DNA of 44,070 bases from CAZSNT01 sp964607765. Lineage in GTDB: Bacteria > Verrucomicrobiota > Lentisphaeria > Oligosphaerales > JABHEG01. The notes beneath the pieces were generated by a model, which saw only the letters and a program-made list of their open reading frames with translations, was not told where the DNA came from and did no database searches. Within the stretch, counting starts at the first letter, position 1. Each line of letters opens with the position of its first letter. Shown one piece after another: positions 33,058 to 41,364 of this stretch. Made by a program: the position numbers and the translations under genes. The DNA is taken from the NCBI GenBank assembly GCA_964607765.1, contig CAZSNT010000079.1, positions 1 to 44,070 on the forward strand, read 5' to 3'.

Positions 33058-35298
33058 GTGACAGTTCTCTCGGCAACAACCCAAATACCTCTGGCAGCCA
33101 TCCACTGGCGTCCGCACATTGGGCCGTTTGCCACGTCCCTGCTGTTGTTGGGCGTTGCCTTCTGGTTCCTCCGTATCCGCGTGAACCGGCTGCAGCGCAA
33201 CAGCCCGCGTGACACCATGGTCCTGCTGCTGCCGCGCGCTGTCACAGCCATCCTCCTGCTCATTGCGCTGCTCGACCCCGCGATGACGGTCACTGCGCCC
33301 TCGCGGCATCAGGAGAAGGTCCTGGCGTTGGTCGACGTGTCCTCGTCCATGGCTGTTAAGGACGCGGCCGCGGGCGACCGTCTCGAGCGCGCGGAACAGC
33401 ACCTGACCCGTATACGCGACGGGCTGGGTTCCGGTTTCGCCACGGATGTTGTGCGGTTCGATGCCGTGCTGCACACCGCCGCGGCCGATCCGGGCGCCGG
33501 CGCGGAGATCCGGCCAACGGACCTGGGCAAGTGTCTTCTCGATTTGGCCGACCGCCCCGACATCGGCGCCACCATGGGCATCATCCTGCTGACCGATGGC
33601 GGCGACGACGTGTTTTTCAGCGCCAAGCTCCCGACCGCGCCTCTTTACATTCTGGGTGTGGGCACCGACCCGAACACGTGGAATGACGTGTCTGTGCATG
33701 CTGTCGATGCACCCGTGACGGGGGAAAAGGGCGTAGGGTTTGCCGTCGTGGTTGATGTACAGGCCCGCGTCGCCGATCCGGCGTTCCAGGGCGCCTTGGC
33801 TGGGGTCTCGGTTGCGCTCGAGGAGAGAGTCGGTCCGGAATGGGTGACACGCGACACCGAGCCGCTGGACCTGGGACAGGGCCTGACCCGCGTTCAGTTC
33901 GACGTGCCCGGCAGCCCGGAGCTTGGACTGAAGCGCTATCGCGTTCGCGTCGAGCCCGTGCGCGGCGAGATGTCGCCGCTGAACAATGAGCGGGAGTTCA
34001 CCATCGATGTTCGCGAGACCAGTTTCCACGTGCTGCTGTTCGGCAGGGAGCTTGGCTGGGATTTCGTCAAACTCCGTCGGGAGCTTGCCAGCGACCCGGG
34101 CATCTCGTTGACGGCCATGTTCCGTGTTGACGGACGCGGGGGCTACCAGGTACAGTCCGATCCGCGCACGCGTCTTCGACTCAAAGCGTTCCCCCGGGAG
34201 CCGGACGAGCTGCGCGCTTTCCAGTGCATTGTGCTCGGTTCTTTCCCCGCCACCGACCTCACCCGTGAACAGCAGAGCGGGTTGCGCGACTACGTGGCGG
34301 AGGGCGGTTCGGTCGTTTTCCTCGGCGGCGAGCACTCCTTCGGCCGCGGCGGCTGGCACAGGACGCCGGCCGCGCCCCTGTTCCCCTGGCGCCTTGGCGA
34401 GGGTGAGCCGGTATTGCTGCGCGGCGAGTTCCCGGCATCTGTGCCCGGCTCTGCCCGTGACCTGCCGATCATGCAGGCGGCCGTTCACTCGCTGGACCAG
34501 GTTGCGACCGCACTGAAACTCGACAGCTGCAACGTGCCCGGCACACTCCGAACAGGCGCAGTCGAGCTGTTGACCGTTTCGGCCAAAGCCCAGGCCGTGC
34601 CGGCTATCGCGCTGCAAACCTACGGGCGTGGTCAGACGCTGGGTGTGGCGACCAACACCATGTGGCGCTGGACGCAGTCTGCAGACCGGAACCTGGACGA
34701 TGCATACGGTGCGTTCTGGCGCCAGACAGTGCGCCACTTCGCGGGGCTGGGTGAAGGCGGGCAACTGCTCAACGTCCGATGGAACAGGAGCTTCTACCGG
34801 CCCGGCGAGGAGGCCGTGGCAGTGGCGACCGTCGCGGGGCGGTACCCCGCCGGGCAGGTGCGAGTCGATGCGGAAGTCATCCGGAACGAGACGGCGCAAC
34901 GGTTGGTCTGCCGCCCGAACCCGGGGCGCCGGAACGCATTCACCGCCAGCGTCCTTTTCCGGGAACGCGGCGACTACACCGTGCGTGTGACAGCGCATGC
35001 CGGAAACCGACTGCTGGAGAAAGTCGAGAAGACGCTGCACGTGGCGCCCCGATTCAACGAGGGAGCGCAGCTCGAGCTCGACCATCCGTTTCTCAACAAC
35101 CTCGCCGGGAGCTCTGCCGGCAAATACGTGACCGAGGATCAGGCCGACCGCATCGTGGAGCTGCTCAAACGCCGGGTGATCAGCAATGCGGTGGTCTTGG
35201 ACATCCCACTGATCGAGCATCGGCTCGTGTTCGTCATCCTGTTCCTCCTGGTCCAATGCTGGGATTACGTCCAGCGCAGGAGGTATAACCTGGTGTGA
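33058..35298 (+). CDS. VWA and glutamine-amidotransferase-like membrane protein
   Basis: About 746 residues from GTG 33058 (AAGGA 3 nt upstream); GTG 33043 is also possible, and no ATG of this frame sits at the right place. Two membrane segments are at about 22-40 and 54-74, followed by VWA with MIDAS DVSSS (Asp93, Ser95, Ser97). Near residues 320-470 is a class I amidotransferase-like fold (HVLLFGRELGWDFVKLRREL, CIVLGSFPATDLTREQ, YVAEGGSVVFLGGEHSFGRGG). A C-terminal hydrophobic stretch (LVFVILFLLVQCWDYV) ends the protein. This architecture is typical of the membrane partner at the end of MoxR-DUF58-BatA clusters. It probably works with the preceding VWA protein. Confidence 0.85.
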   Translation: MTVLSATTQIPLAAIHWRPHIGPFATSLLLLGVAFWFLRIRVNRLQRNSPRDTMVLLLPRAVTAILLLIALLDPAMTVTAPSRHQEKVLALVDVSSSMAVKDAAAGDRLERAEQHLTRIRDGLGSGFATDVVRFDAVLHTAAADPGAGAEIRPTDLGKCLLDLADRPDIGATMGIILLTDGGDDVFFSAKLPTAPLYILGVGTDPNTWNDVSVHAVDAPVTGEKGVGFAVVVDVQARVADPAFQGALAGVSVALEERVGPEWVTRDTEPLDLGQGLTRVQFDVPGSPELGLKRYRVRVEPVRGEMSPLNNEREFTIDVRETSFHVLLFGRELGWDFVKLRRELASDPGISLTAMFRVDGRGGYQVQSDPRTRLRLKAFPREPDELRAFQCIVLGSFPATDLTREQQSGLRDYVAEGGSVVFLGGEHSFGRGGWHRTPAAPLFPWRLGEGEPVLLRGEFPASVPGSARDLPIMQAAVHSLDQVATALKLDSCNVPGTLRTGAVELLTVSAKAQAVPAIALQTYGRGQTLGVATNTMWRWTQSADRNLDDAYGAFWRQTVRHFAGLGEGGQLLNVRWNRSFYRPGEEAVAVATVAGRYPAGQVRVDAEVIRNETAQRLVCRPNPGRRNAFTASVLFRERGDYTVRVTAHAGNRLLEKVEKTLHVAPRFNEGAQLELDHPFLNNLAGSSAGKYVTEDQADRIVELLKRRVISNAVVLDIPLIEHRLVFVILFLLVQCWDYVQRRRYNLV

Positions 35299-35805
35299 AT
35301 CTCAATGGCACAGAAATGCGGGATCAAGAGCCCGTGCACGTGTTCCTGCGACCGGGGCTGTCCCAGGAAGGCCTAACGCGCTCCCCGCCTTCCCTTGTGC
35401 GCGCCCACCGTAGCCCGGGTCTCCTGACCCGGGGGTCGTGGCTGGCGGTGCATCGGGGGCATGTGCGAGAACGCCTTACGACACTGGGACAGCCCGATTT
35501 GACGTCCGCAGGCACGATACGGCGTAGGGCAGGATTCCCGGGTCAGGAGACCCGGGCTACGTTACTGGGGCAGCCCGATTTGACGTCCGCAGGCACGATA
35601 CGGCGTAGGGCAGGATTCCCGGGTCAGGAGACCCGGGCTACGTTACTGGGACAGTCTCTGAGCGAGACGGGGCGTGAGGGCCCTGCACGCGGGACCGATC
35701 TTGTTCACCCACGGCACGAGGCCGTGGGGGTCGTTTTCGGCCTGTCATGGCACCGTTCTGGTGTAGGTCCGCTGTGCCCGGAAAACCGAGGAGTCGAAGA
35801 AGCCA
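35299..35805. repeat. Repeat-rich intergenic region (81-bp tandem, palindrome families A and C)
   Basis: No gene is supported. Palindrome C copy 1 is CCCGGGTC-TCCT-GACCCGGG (35414-35433). An 81-bp unit is present twice in tandem (35484-35564, 35565-35645), with the first bases of a third. Each unit ends in C in the opposite orientation (35537-35556, 35618-35637; loop AGGA). Family A copy 2 is on the minus strand (35673-35735). Frames stay open because 81 is a multiple of 3, but their peptide is a repeat artefact. Confidence 0.85.
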
Positions 35806-37023
35806 ATGCACCGCACACCATTCATCGTCCTGGCAATGCTCGCGTCTGCGCCCGCGCTGATCGCTGAGTTTTACGTGGTCCCTTCAAAGAAGAAGGCCGG
35901 CAGCAATGGGCGGCACCGGGCCGCGGTGACGTTTTCGAGCGGCCGCACGGTTGTGGGCGAGGTGTGGCTGCAGAAGGGCACGCAGTTCAAGGCCAACCTG
36001 CACGAGGGTGCGCGCATCCACGATGTGAAGTACAAGAAGGACGCCAAGACGTTTGGCTTCGTGAAGAAATTCGGGTTCGATCAGCTCCGCGAACTCGAGT
36101 ACGTGGCGATCAAAGAGGAGATGTGGCGGCAGTGGACCTGGCCGAAGCGCGGCGTGGAAGCGAAGAACGAGTTCGGCCTGCCGTACCCGCTGCGACACCT
36201 GAACGGCAAGATCACGTTCACGTCCGGCGAGATGAATACGGCTACGATGGATACCGCGATCATCTACATCCGCCCGGACAACGGCAAGACCGAGAAGCAC
36301 ATCGTGTACAAGCTGAAGCAGCGCGGTGAACCGGGCCAGGCGATGGAGGACCTGATCTACATCCGCCGCATCAGACTGCTCGACCAGAAAGAAACGGCCG
36401 CAGCCCCCGTTACGGCCGAGCTGGTGTTCCACGGTATGAAAGTCACGCAAGACGACGAAGTCGCGCTGCTGCGTGCCGTCAACCTGGATCGGATTATCGC
36501 GACCTGGGACGAACAACGCGGCTGCTTCACCGCCACCGGTCTGCGCGGCCAGGATGTCTACGTCGGCGTCAGGCAGGGCGATACCTATTACATCGGCTGG
36601 CAGGACGAGGCGGACGAGGAGATGCGCAAGATCGCTGACAAGGGCATTCAGGAGTGGCCGGACTTCTACGACCGCAACACGCTGCTTGGCGTTCGCGTGT
36701 CGCCCAACGACAAACAGATCCACTGCCTGCTGCGCCTGGAACGGCCGCCGTACGACGAAATGCCGAGCCGACCGGACCGGGTCCTGCCGAACCACCCGAC
36801 GGCGAAACGGATCTCGGCAACACGGTACCTGAAGTTCGGTATCTGGCGCATGGACGTAGACCGCGACAGCGGCAAGATGTTCCTCACCGGGCGGGGGCGC
36901 CACTTCCGCCTGGTTGCGAATGAGAAAAAATCTGTCCCCGGCTTCAAGGTCGTGCCCACGCTCTGGGGCTCGCGCTGGGAAGGGGACAAGCTGCACATTG
37001 GCGAGCCGGAGCAGAGGCATTGA
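35806..37023 (+). CDS. Secreted protein of unknown function in the MoxR cluster
   Basis: 405 residues with a signal peptide (MHRTPFIVLAMLASAPALIA). I do not recognise the family. Residues about 40-70 (VTFSSGRTVVGEVWLQKGTQF) look like a small beta-barrel opening of the kind seen in other PVC exported proteins. The middle has the VYKLKQRGEPGQ and YIRRIRL blocks, and there are lysine-rich and tyrosine-rich stretches but no enzyme motif. GGAG lies about 15 nt before the ATG, with GAAGAAG closer. Same strand and orientation as the operon, but isolated by two repeat arrays on either side, so it may be an insertion in the cluster. Confidence 0.7.
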   Translation: MHRTPFIVLAMLASAPALIAEFYVVPSKKKAGSNGRHRAAVTFSSGRTVVGEVWLQKGTQFKANLHEGARIHDVKYKKDAKTFGFVKKFGFDQLRELEYVAIKEEMWRQWTWPKRGVEAKNEFGLPYPLRHLNGKITFTSGEMNTATMDTAIIYIRPDNGKTEKHIVYKLKQRGEPGQAMEDLIYIRRIRLLDQKETAAAPVTAELVFHGMKVTQDDEVALLRAVNLDRIIATWDEQRGCFTATGLRGQDVYVGVRQGDTYYIGWQDEADEEMRKIADKGIQEWPDFYDRNTLLGVRVSPNDKQIHCLLRLERPPYDEMPSRPDRVLPNHPTAKRISATRYLKFGIWRMDVDRDSGKMFLTGRGRHFRLVANEKKSVPGFKVVPTLWGSRWEGDKLHIGEPEQRH

Positions 37024-37060
37024 CGCAAAGCGCAGGGATTCGACGCCGGGCGCCCCGGGT

Positions 37061-37497
37061 CGGTTGCCGTCGATTGCGGTCGATTGCGGTCGGTTGCCGT
37101 CGATGGTTGCGGTCGGTTGCGGTCGGTTGCGGTCGGTTGCGGTCGGTTGCGGTCGATTGCGGTCGGTTGCGGTCGGTTGCGGTCGATTGCGGTCGATTGC
37201 GGTCGGTTGCGGTCGATTGCGGTCGGTTGCCGTCGATGGTTGCGGTCGGTTGCGGTCGATTGCGGTCGGTTGCGGTCCGTTGCGGTCGATTGCGGTCGGT
37301 TGCGGTCGGTTGCGGTCGATGGTTGCCGTCGATNNNNNNNNNNNNNNNNNNNNNNNNNNNNNNNNNNNNNNNNNNNNNNNNNNNNNNNNNNNNNNNNNNN
37401 NNNNNNNNNNNNNNNNNNNNNNNNNNNNNNNNNTTGCGGTCGGTTGCGGTCGATGGTTGCCGTCGATTGCGGTCGGTTGCGGTCGGTTGCCGTCGGA
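37061..37497 (+). repeat. 10-bp minisatellite with an assembly gap
   Basis: The unit is CGRTTGCSGT, mostly CGGTTGCGGT and CGATTGCGGT, with occasional 13-mers CGATGGTTGCSGT. It is visible at 37061-37333 and 37434-37497. Between them lie 100 N (37334-37433), so the true copy number is unknown. All three plus frames are open through it for lack of stops; no protein is implied. The gap 37024-37543 contains this array, three heptamers and a ribosome-binding site, and nothing else. Confidence 0.95.
37334..37433. other. Assembly gap of 100 N
   Basis: Exactly 100 N in the middle of the minisatellite. A round 100 is the usual scaffolder placeholder, so the real length may differ. Confidence 0.98.
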
Positions 37498-37504
37498 GCG
37501 CCGC

Positions 37505-37525
37505 CTAACAACTAACGCCTAACGA
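37505..37525 (+). repeat. Three CTAACGA-type heptamers before a ribosome-binding site
   Basis: CTAACAA, CTAACGC, CTAACGA, then ACACCACGGAGG. The same word family and the same CACGGAGG follow-on occur at 13957-14056. The GTG start of the DUF4175 gene is 18 nt further on. Confidence 0.85.
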
Positions 37526-37543
37526 ACACCACGGAGGCACCCA

Positions 37544-40500
37544 GTGCCCAGACCCAACACAGAACCTGAGTCGACCGTTGCGCAGATCCTGCCCATGGTG
37601 GCGCGTGCACGGGCCGCAATGGTCCTCAGTCAGTTGGTGGTCGGCGTGCTGCTGTGGACGGTCACGTGCGCCGGCATTCTACTGGTGCTGTGTCTGCTGG
37701 ACAACGCCACCCGGTTGCCCAGCGCGCTGCGGCTGCCATTGCTGCTGGGCGGGCTTGTTGCTGCGGGCAGCGCTTTCCATCGGCACGTGCTGCGCGTGCT
37801 CATTCAACGTCAGGACATGGTGGACACGGCTCTGGCGCTTGAGAGCAAGTACCAGATCCCGCACAACGAGCTCGTGAACGCCATGCAGTTGGAGCACAAG
37901 CCCTGTGCCTTGGGCGCGCGCGCTTTTGTCCGGGCGCTGGTCCAGACCGCCACACGGCGCACCAAAGGCATCAAGATGGACGATGTCTGTCAGATGCCGC
38001 GGCTGAGGAAGTGGGCGGTTGGCTTCGTCGTGCTCGTTTGCGTATGGGGCGGCTACGTCGGTGTCTGTCCGCGGCACGCGGCCAACGCCTTCCACCGTCT
38101 CTTCGTGCCGATGAGCGACGTGCCGCCGGCCGGCAACGTGGTGCTTGATGTCGTACCGGGCGAAGACACGTCCGTGTTCGAAGGGCAGAGCGTGAAGGTC
38201 GTCGTTACCGTAGCGGGGCGGGGCGCGGCCACGCTCGAGACGTATCCGGTCATCGCCTGGACCGAGGAGAGCGCCGAAGTGCCGCCGCGGACCCCCCAGG
38301 GACAGACGCTGACCATGCTGCCTTCCGAGGAACGGGAGAACGCGTACGTCTACACGTTTTCAGCTGTTCATCGCGACTTTGCATTCCGCGTTTTCGCCGG
38401 CAGCACGTACACCCGCAGTCTCCGGGTTGCCGCGTTCCGGGCCGCCTCAATCGTGACGAGCGAGTTCCGCGTAAAGCCGCCAGGATACACGGGGCTCGAC
38501 GTGCGCGGCCTGCCGGGCCCGCCGCGACCGCTGAGCGGCTTGTCCGGGTCGGCTGTTCAGGTCGGCGTCACACTTGACCAGACAGTAGCCGCCGTGAGTT
38601 GGCGGATCGGCGAAGAGAGCGTGCCACTCGAGCCGGGCGCGGCGAAGTCGTGGTCGGCGGGTGTCGACCTCAAGCGGTCCGGCCTGTACGAGGTGAGTGC
38701 CCGGGTCAAAGGGCTGGACACGCCGGTGATTCTGGCCACGGGCGACGTCGTCATGCGCCCGGACCTGCCGTCGACGATCGACTTCCAGCACACGAACCGG
38801 AACCTGCCGGTCACGCCGGGCCAGGAGCTGTCCTTGCGCCTGAAAGCCGCGGACGATTTCGGGCTGAAAGAGATCGTGCTTGCGTATCGGCAAGTGGATG
38901 CGCCGGCGGACGAGATTCTGAAGACATGGGGCGCAAGCGATCCGCCGGGCTTTACCGGGACGGTGGAGAAGACACACACTTTCAAGATTCAGCCGAGTGT
39001 GTTTGCGCCGGGCGGCGACTACATCTTCACGGCCTACAGCCGGGACTACTGCGCGGCGAACCGGCGCGGCGAGTCGCAGCCGCTGTTCATGCATGTTGCC
39101 GAGGTCGCCGAGCTGGTGGCGGACGGCACGGACGTGGCGCGCATGTTCGAGCACCTGGATCGTGCCATTGCCCTGGAACAGCGCTGCCTGGACCGGACGC
39201 GGAACCTGGCCGTGAACCTGGCCGACCTCGATGCGCCGGACAAGCAGGGGGCTCTCGGCAAGATCCAAGACACGATGTGGCGAGAGCAGGGGCGCGACAA
39301 TCGGTCGGGCGTGTTCCGCATCATCGCCGTCGATATCGGGAAGATCGGGGGTCACACGCGCGACCAGGAAGCGCAGTGGCTCTGGCGCGAACTGAAGGCG
39401 CTCGTAGCCGGCGAGCCGGAAGGTGCGGTTGTTACGGCGGGCACGTGGATCGGCAAGATCACGCAGGTCGGCAAGGAGAAGCTCCCCGCGTGCCTGACGA
39501 CACTGGAGAAGCTGCAGGCGGGCATACTCGACAAGCTCGTGGCGCTCAAAGCGGCCAATGCGGTTGCACAGCCGTCGCTCGAGGACGCGCTGCAGCTCGA
39601 TACGGAGCCGGCGGACGAACTGGATCCTGTCGCGCAGGACGAGCTGGCACCGGCTGAAGATGATCCTGTGGCGGAGCTCTCGGAAGACATGGAGGCATTC
39701 GCCGAGATGGCGCGGGAGCTCACCGAACGCAAAGAGCAGGTCATCGGCGAGAAGGACCTGGCTGACCTGACTGAAGAGGAACGCGAGACCGTGGAAGCCC
39801 TGAACTCACAGGCCAAGGAGCTGGAGAAGTTCATGGACAACGCGCTGAGCAGGTTCCTGGGCCTGGAACTGGATCCGGGTCAAGTCGCCATGGGCGAGAA
39901 GGTCAACGAGTTCAAAGACGTGCTGGACGAAGAACGCGCCAAGCCCCAGGACCCGGACGAAGAAGAGCCGCAGTGGATCCGCGATCTGGAGGAGATCGAG
40001 GACACGCTGGAGCTCTGTGAAGAGATGGAAATGCTCCCTGAAGTCGACGGTCACGGCATCCCCCCACCCATGGTGTCGGAAGAGTCCGAGGACACAGCCA
40101 TCGACGTGCCAATGCCGGAGATCGCCGCAGAGACCATGGATGTGATCGGCGAGCTCCTCGACCCTGACGCGGAGGCGCCGGAAGCCGATGTGGGCATGGA
40201 AGTGGATTCGTTCACGGGCTCCGGCCCGATCGCGGACGGCAACGTCAGCAGCATGGCGGAGACAGGGCTGACGGGCTGGGAGAAACCGAAAGACGTGCCG
40301 GCGCAGGGCAAGTCGAAGGGCGGCCGCCAGGCATCCGGCGTGGACGGCAAGACGTCCGCCGAGACGCTCGAGAACCTGGAGCAGAATGAGTACGCAATCT
40401 CGCAGGACCGCTTCGGCGAATCGCCGTTCGAGAACCAGATCGTCAAGGACGAGGATGTTGACGCGCAGACGGGCGGAACGGGTGGCGGCAGCGTCACGGA

Positions 40501-40915
40501 CCAGTTGGGGGACGGGTTTGGGCAGCAGGGCCGCAGTCCGGACAGCGTGATACAACTGGCCGAAGAGCAGATCGGCGAGCAGAACGACCTGGCTCTGCGC
40601 GCGCAGCAGATCGCACTGCAGCTCAGAAAATACAACATCCCCGCACCCGACCTCAAACAGGCGCTGGACGACTGGCGCTCAGCCACGGAGCGGGGCAAGA
40701 CAGGCGTGGCCATTCGGCAGCAGCGCAACAAGCTGGCCGACGCCCTCCGCAAAGCGCACTCGCAGATGACCAACTCCCGCGGCGTCACGCGCACGGCGCA
40801 GGCCGAATACAAGAAGGCGCGGGACAACCTGACCCGGGGCAGGCAGACCGGCGTATCGGAACGCTACGAGACAATGGTCGCCGAATACTTCAAACGCCTC
40901 GCCACCGACGAGTGA
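37544..40915 (+). CDS. DUF4175-like giant membrane protein
   Basis: 1123 residues from GTG 37544 with CGGAGG 10 nt upstream. Membrane segments are at about 25-52 and 57-75, with a third near 150-170 (WAVGFVVLVCVWGGYVGVC). Then comes a long outer region with immunoglobulin-like beta domains (about 190-520) and a helical, strongly acidic part (about 550-860, e.g. QDPDEEEPQW). The end (about 870-1123) is low in complexity and helix-rich (TGGTGGGSVTDQLGDGFGQQ). The N-terminal plan matches DUF4175 proteins that close MoxR/VWA clusters. Stop codons of this gene and the convergent 134-residue gene are separated by one base, so no terminator fits between them. Confidence 0.82.
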   Translation: MPRPNTEPESTVAQILPMVARARAAMVLSQLVVGVLLWTVTCAGILLVLCLLDNATRLPSALRLPLLLGGLVAAGSAFHRHVLRVLIQRQDMVDTALALESKYQIPHNELVNAMQLEHKPCALGARAFVRALVQTATRRTKGIKMDDVCQMPRLRKWAVGFVVLVCVWGGYVGVCPRHAANAFHRLFVPMSDVPPAGNVVLDVVPGEDTSVFEGQSVKVVVTVAGRGAATLETYPVIAWTEESAEVPPRTPQGQTLTMLPSEERENAYVYTFSAVHRDFAFRVFAGSTYTRSLRVAAFRAASIVTSEFRVKPPGYTGLDVRGLPGPPRPLSGLSGSAVQVGVTLDQTVAAVSWRIGEESVPLEPGAAKSWSAGVDLKRSGLYEVSARVKGLDTPVILATGDVVMRPDLPSTIDFQHTNRNLPVTPGQELSLRLKAADDFGLKEIVLAYRQVDAPADEILKTWGASDPPGFTGTVEKTHTFKIQPSVFAPGGDYIFTAYSRDYCAANRRGESQPLFMHVAEVAELVADGTDVARMFEHLDRAIALEQRCLDRTRNLAVNLADLDAPDKQGALGKIQDTMWREQGRDNRSGVFRIIAVDIGKIGGHTRDQEAQWLWRELKALVAGEPEGAVVTAGTWIGKITQVGKEKLPACLTTLEKLQAGILDKLVALKAANAVAQPSLEDALQLDTEPADELDPVAQDELAPAEDDPVAELSEDMEAFAEMARELTERKEQVIGEKDLADLTEEERETVEALNSQAKELEKFMDNALSRFLGLELDPGQVAMGEKVNEFKDVLDEERAKPQDPDEEEPQWIRDLEEIEDTLELCEEMEMLPEVDGHGIPPPMVSEESEDTAIDVPMPEIAAETMDVIGELLDPDAEAPEADVGMEVDSFTGSGPIADGNVSSMAETGLTGWEKPKDVPAQGKSKGGRQASGVDGKTSAETLENLEQNEYAISQDRFGESPFENQIVKDEDVDAQTGGTGGGSVTDQLGDGFGQQGRSPDSVIQLAEEQIGEQNDLALRAQQIALQLRKYNIPAPDLKQALDDWRSATERGKTGVAIRQQRNKLADALRKAHSQMTNSRGVTRTAQAEYKKARDNLTRGRQTGVSERYETMVAEYFKRLATDE

Positions 40916-40916
40916 C

Positions 40917-41321
40917 TCAGTCGTGTTCCTTCGGTAGACGGGAGTCGATGTTCTGCTCCAACTCGTTGAGGCGCTTGCCGATGGAGTTGATCCGGAACTC
41001 GATGGACGTCAGGATCCAGAACTGAAAGTGCTCGGCTTTCGCCTGCTTGCGGATCATCCAGATGATCTTGAGCGACACGAGAAGCACGCCGATCTCGAGC
41101 GAGAACAAGGGCGGCCACGGCACAGCAATCCCAGTGAAGTGGTGCAGCACATCACCGGCGAACAGAATGACCAGAGCGACGCAGAAGACAACCGTCAGCA
41201 CGTGTTCGCGTTTCCGGAGTTGGGCACCCCCGATACTGCCGAGAACGTGCCGGATCTGTTCCTTCTCCGCGCGATAGTGCTCCAACTCCTCGATCAGTGC
41301 TGCCGTTTCCGGACTGCTCAC
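40917..41321 (-). CDS. Small two-TM membrane protein
   Basis: 134 residues of no recognised family. An N-terminal helix (ETAALIEELEHYRAEKEQIRHVL) is charged and coiled-coil-like. Two hydrophobic segments follow (LTVVFCVALVILFAGDVLHHF, LFSLEIGVLLVSLKIIWMI), then a second amphipathic helix (IGKRLNELEQNIDSRL). A small scaffold or anchor is plausible but not shown. It is the downstream neighbour of the GH51-like gene (43-nt gap) and may be co-transcribed with it. Confidence 0.7.
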   Translation of the reverse strand: MSSPETAALIEELEHYRAEKEQIRHVLGSIGGAQLRKREHVLTVVFCVALVILFAGDVLHHFTGIAVPWPPLFSLEIGVLLVSLKIIWMIRKQAKAEHFQFWILTSIEFRINSIGKRLNELEQNIDSRLPKEHD

Positions 41322-41364
41322 AACGCGTCTCCTTGTGGAAGGGCGGCTTCCTGGTTCAGCGGGG

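Noticed and set aside
35295..35867. 190-residue open frame with two PDLTSAGTIRRRAG repeats
   Set aside because: It is the 81-bp tandem repeat (a multiple of 3) read through; the same DNA is intergenic repeat, and the real gene starts at 35806.
36914..37522. Open frames of repeated CGRLRSVAV-type peptide
   Set aside because: They translate the 10-bp minisatellite, which has no stop in any plus frame, and run through the 100-N gap.
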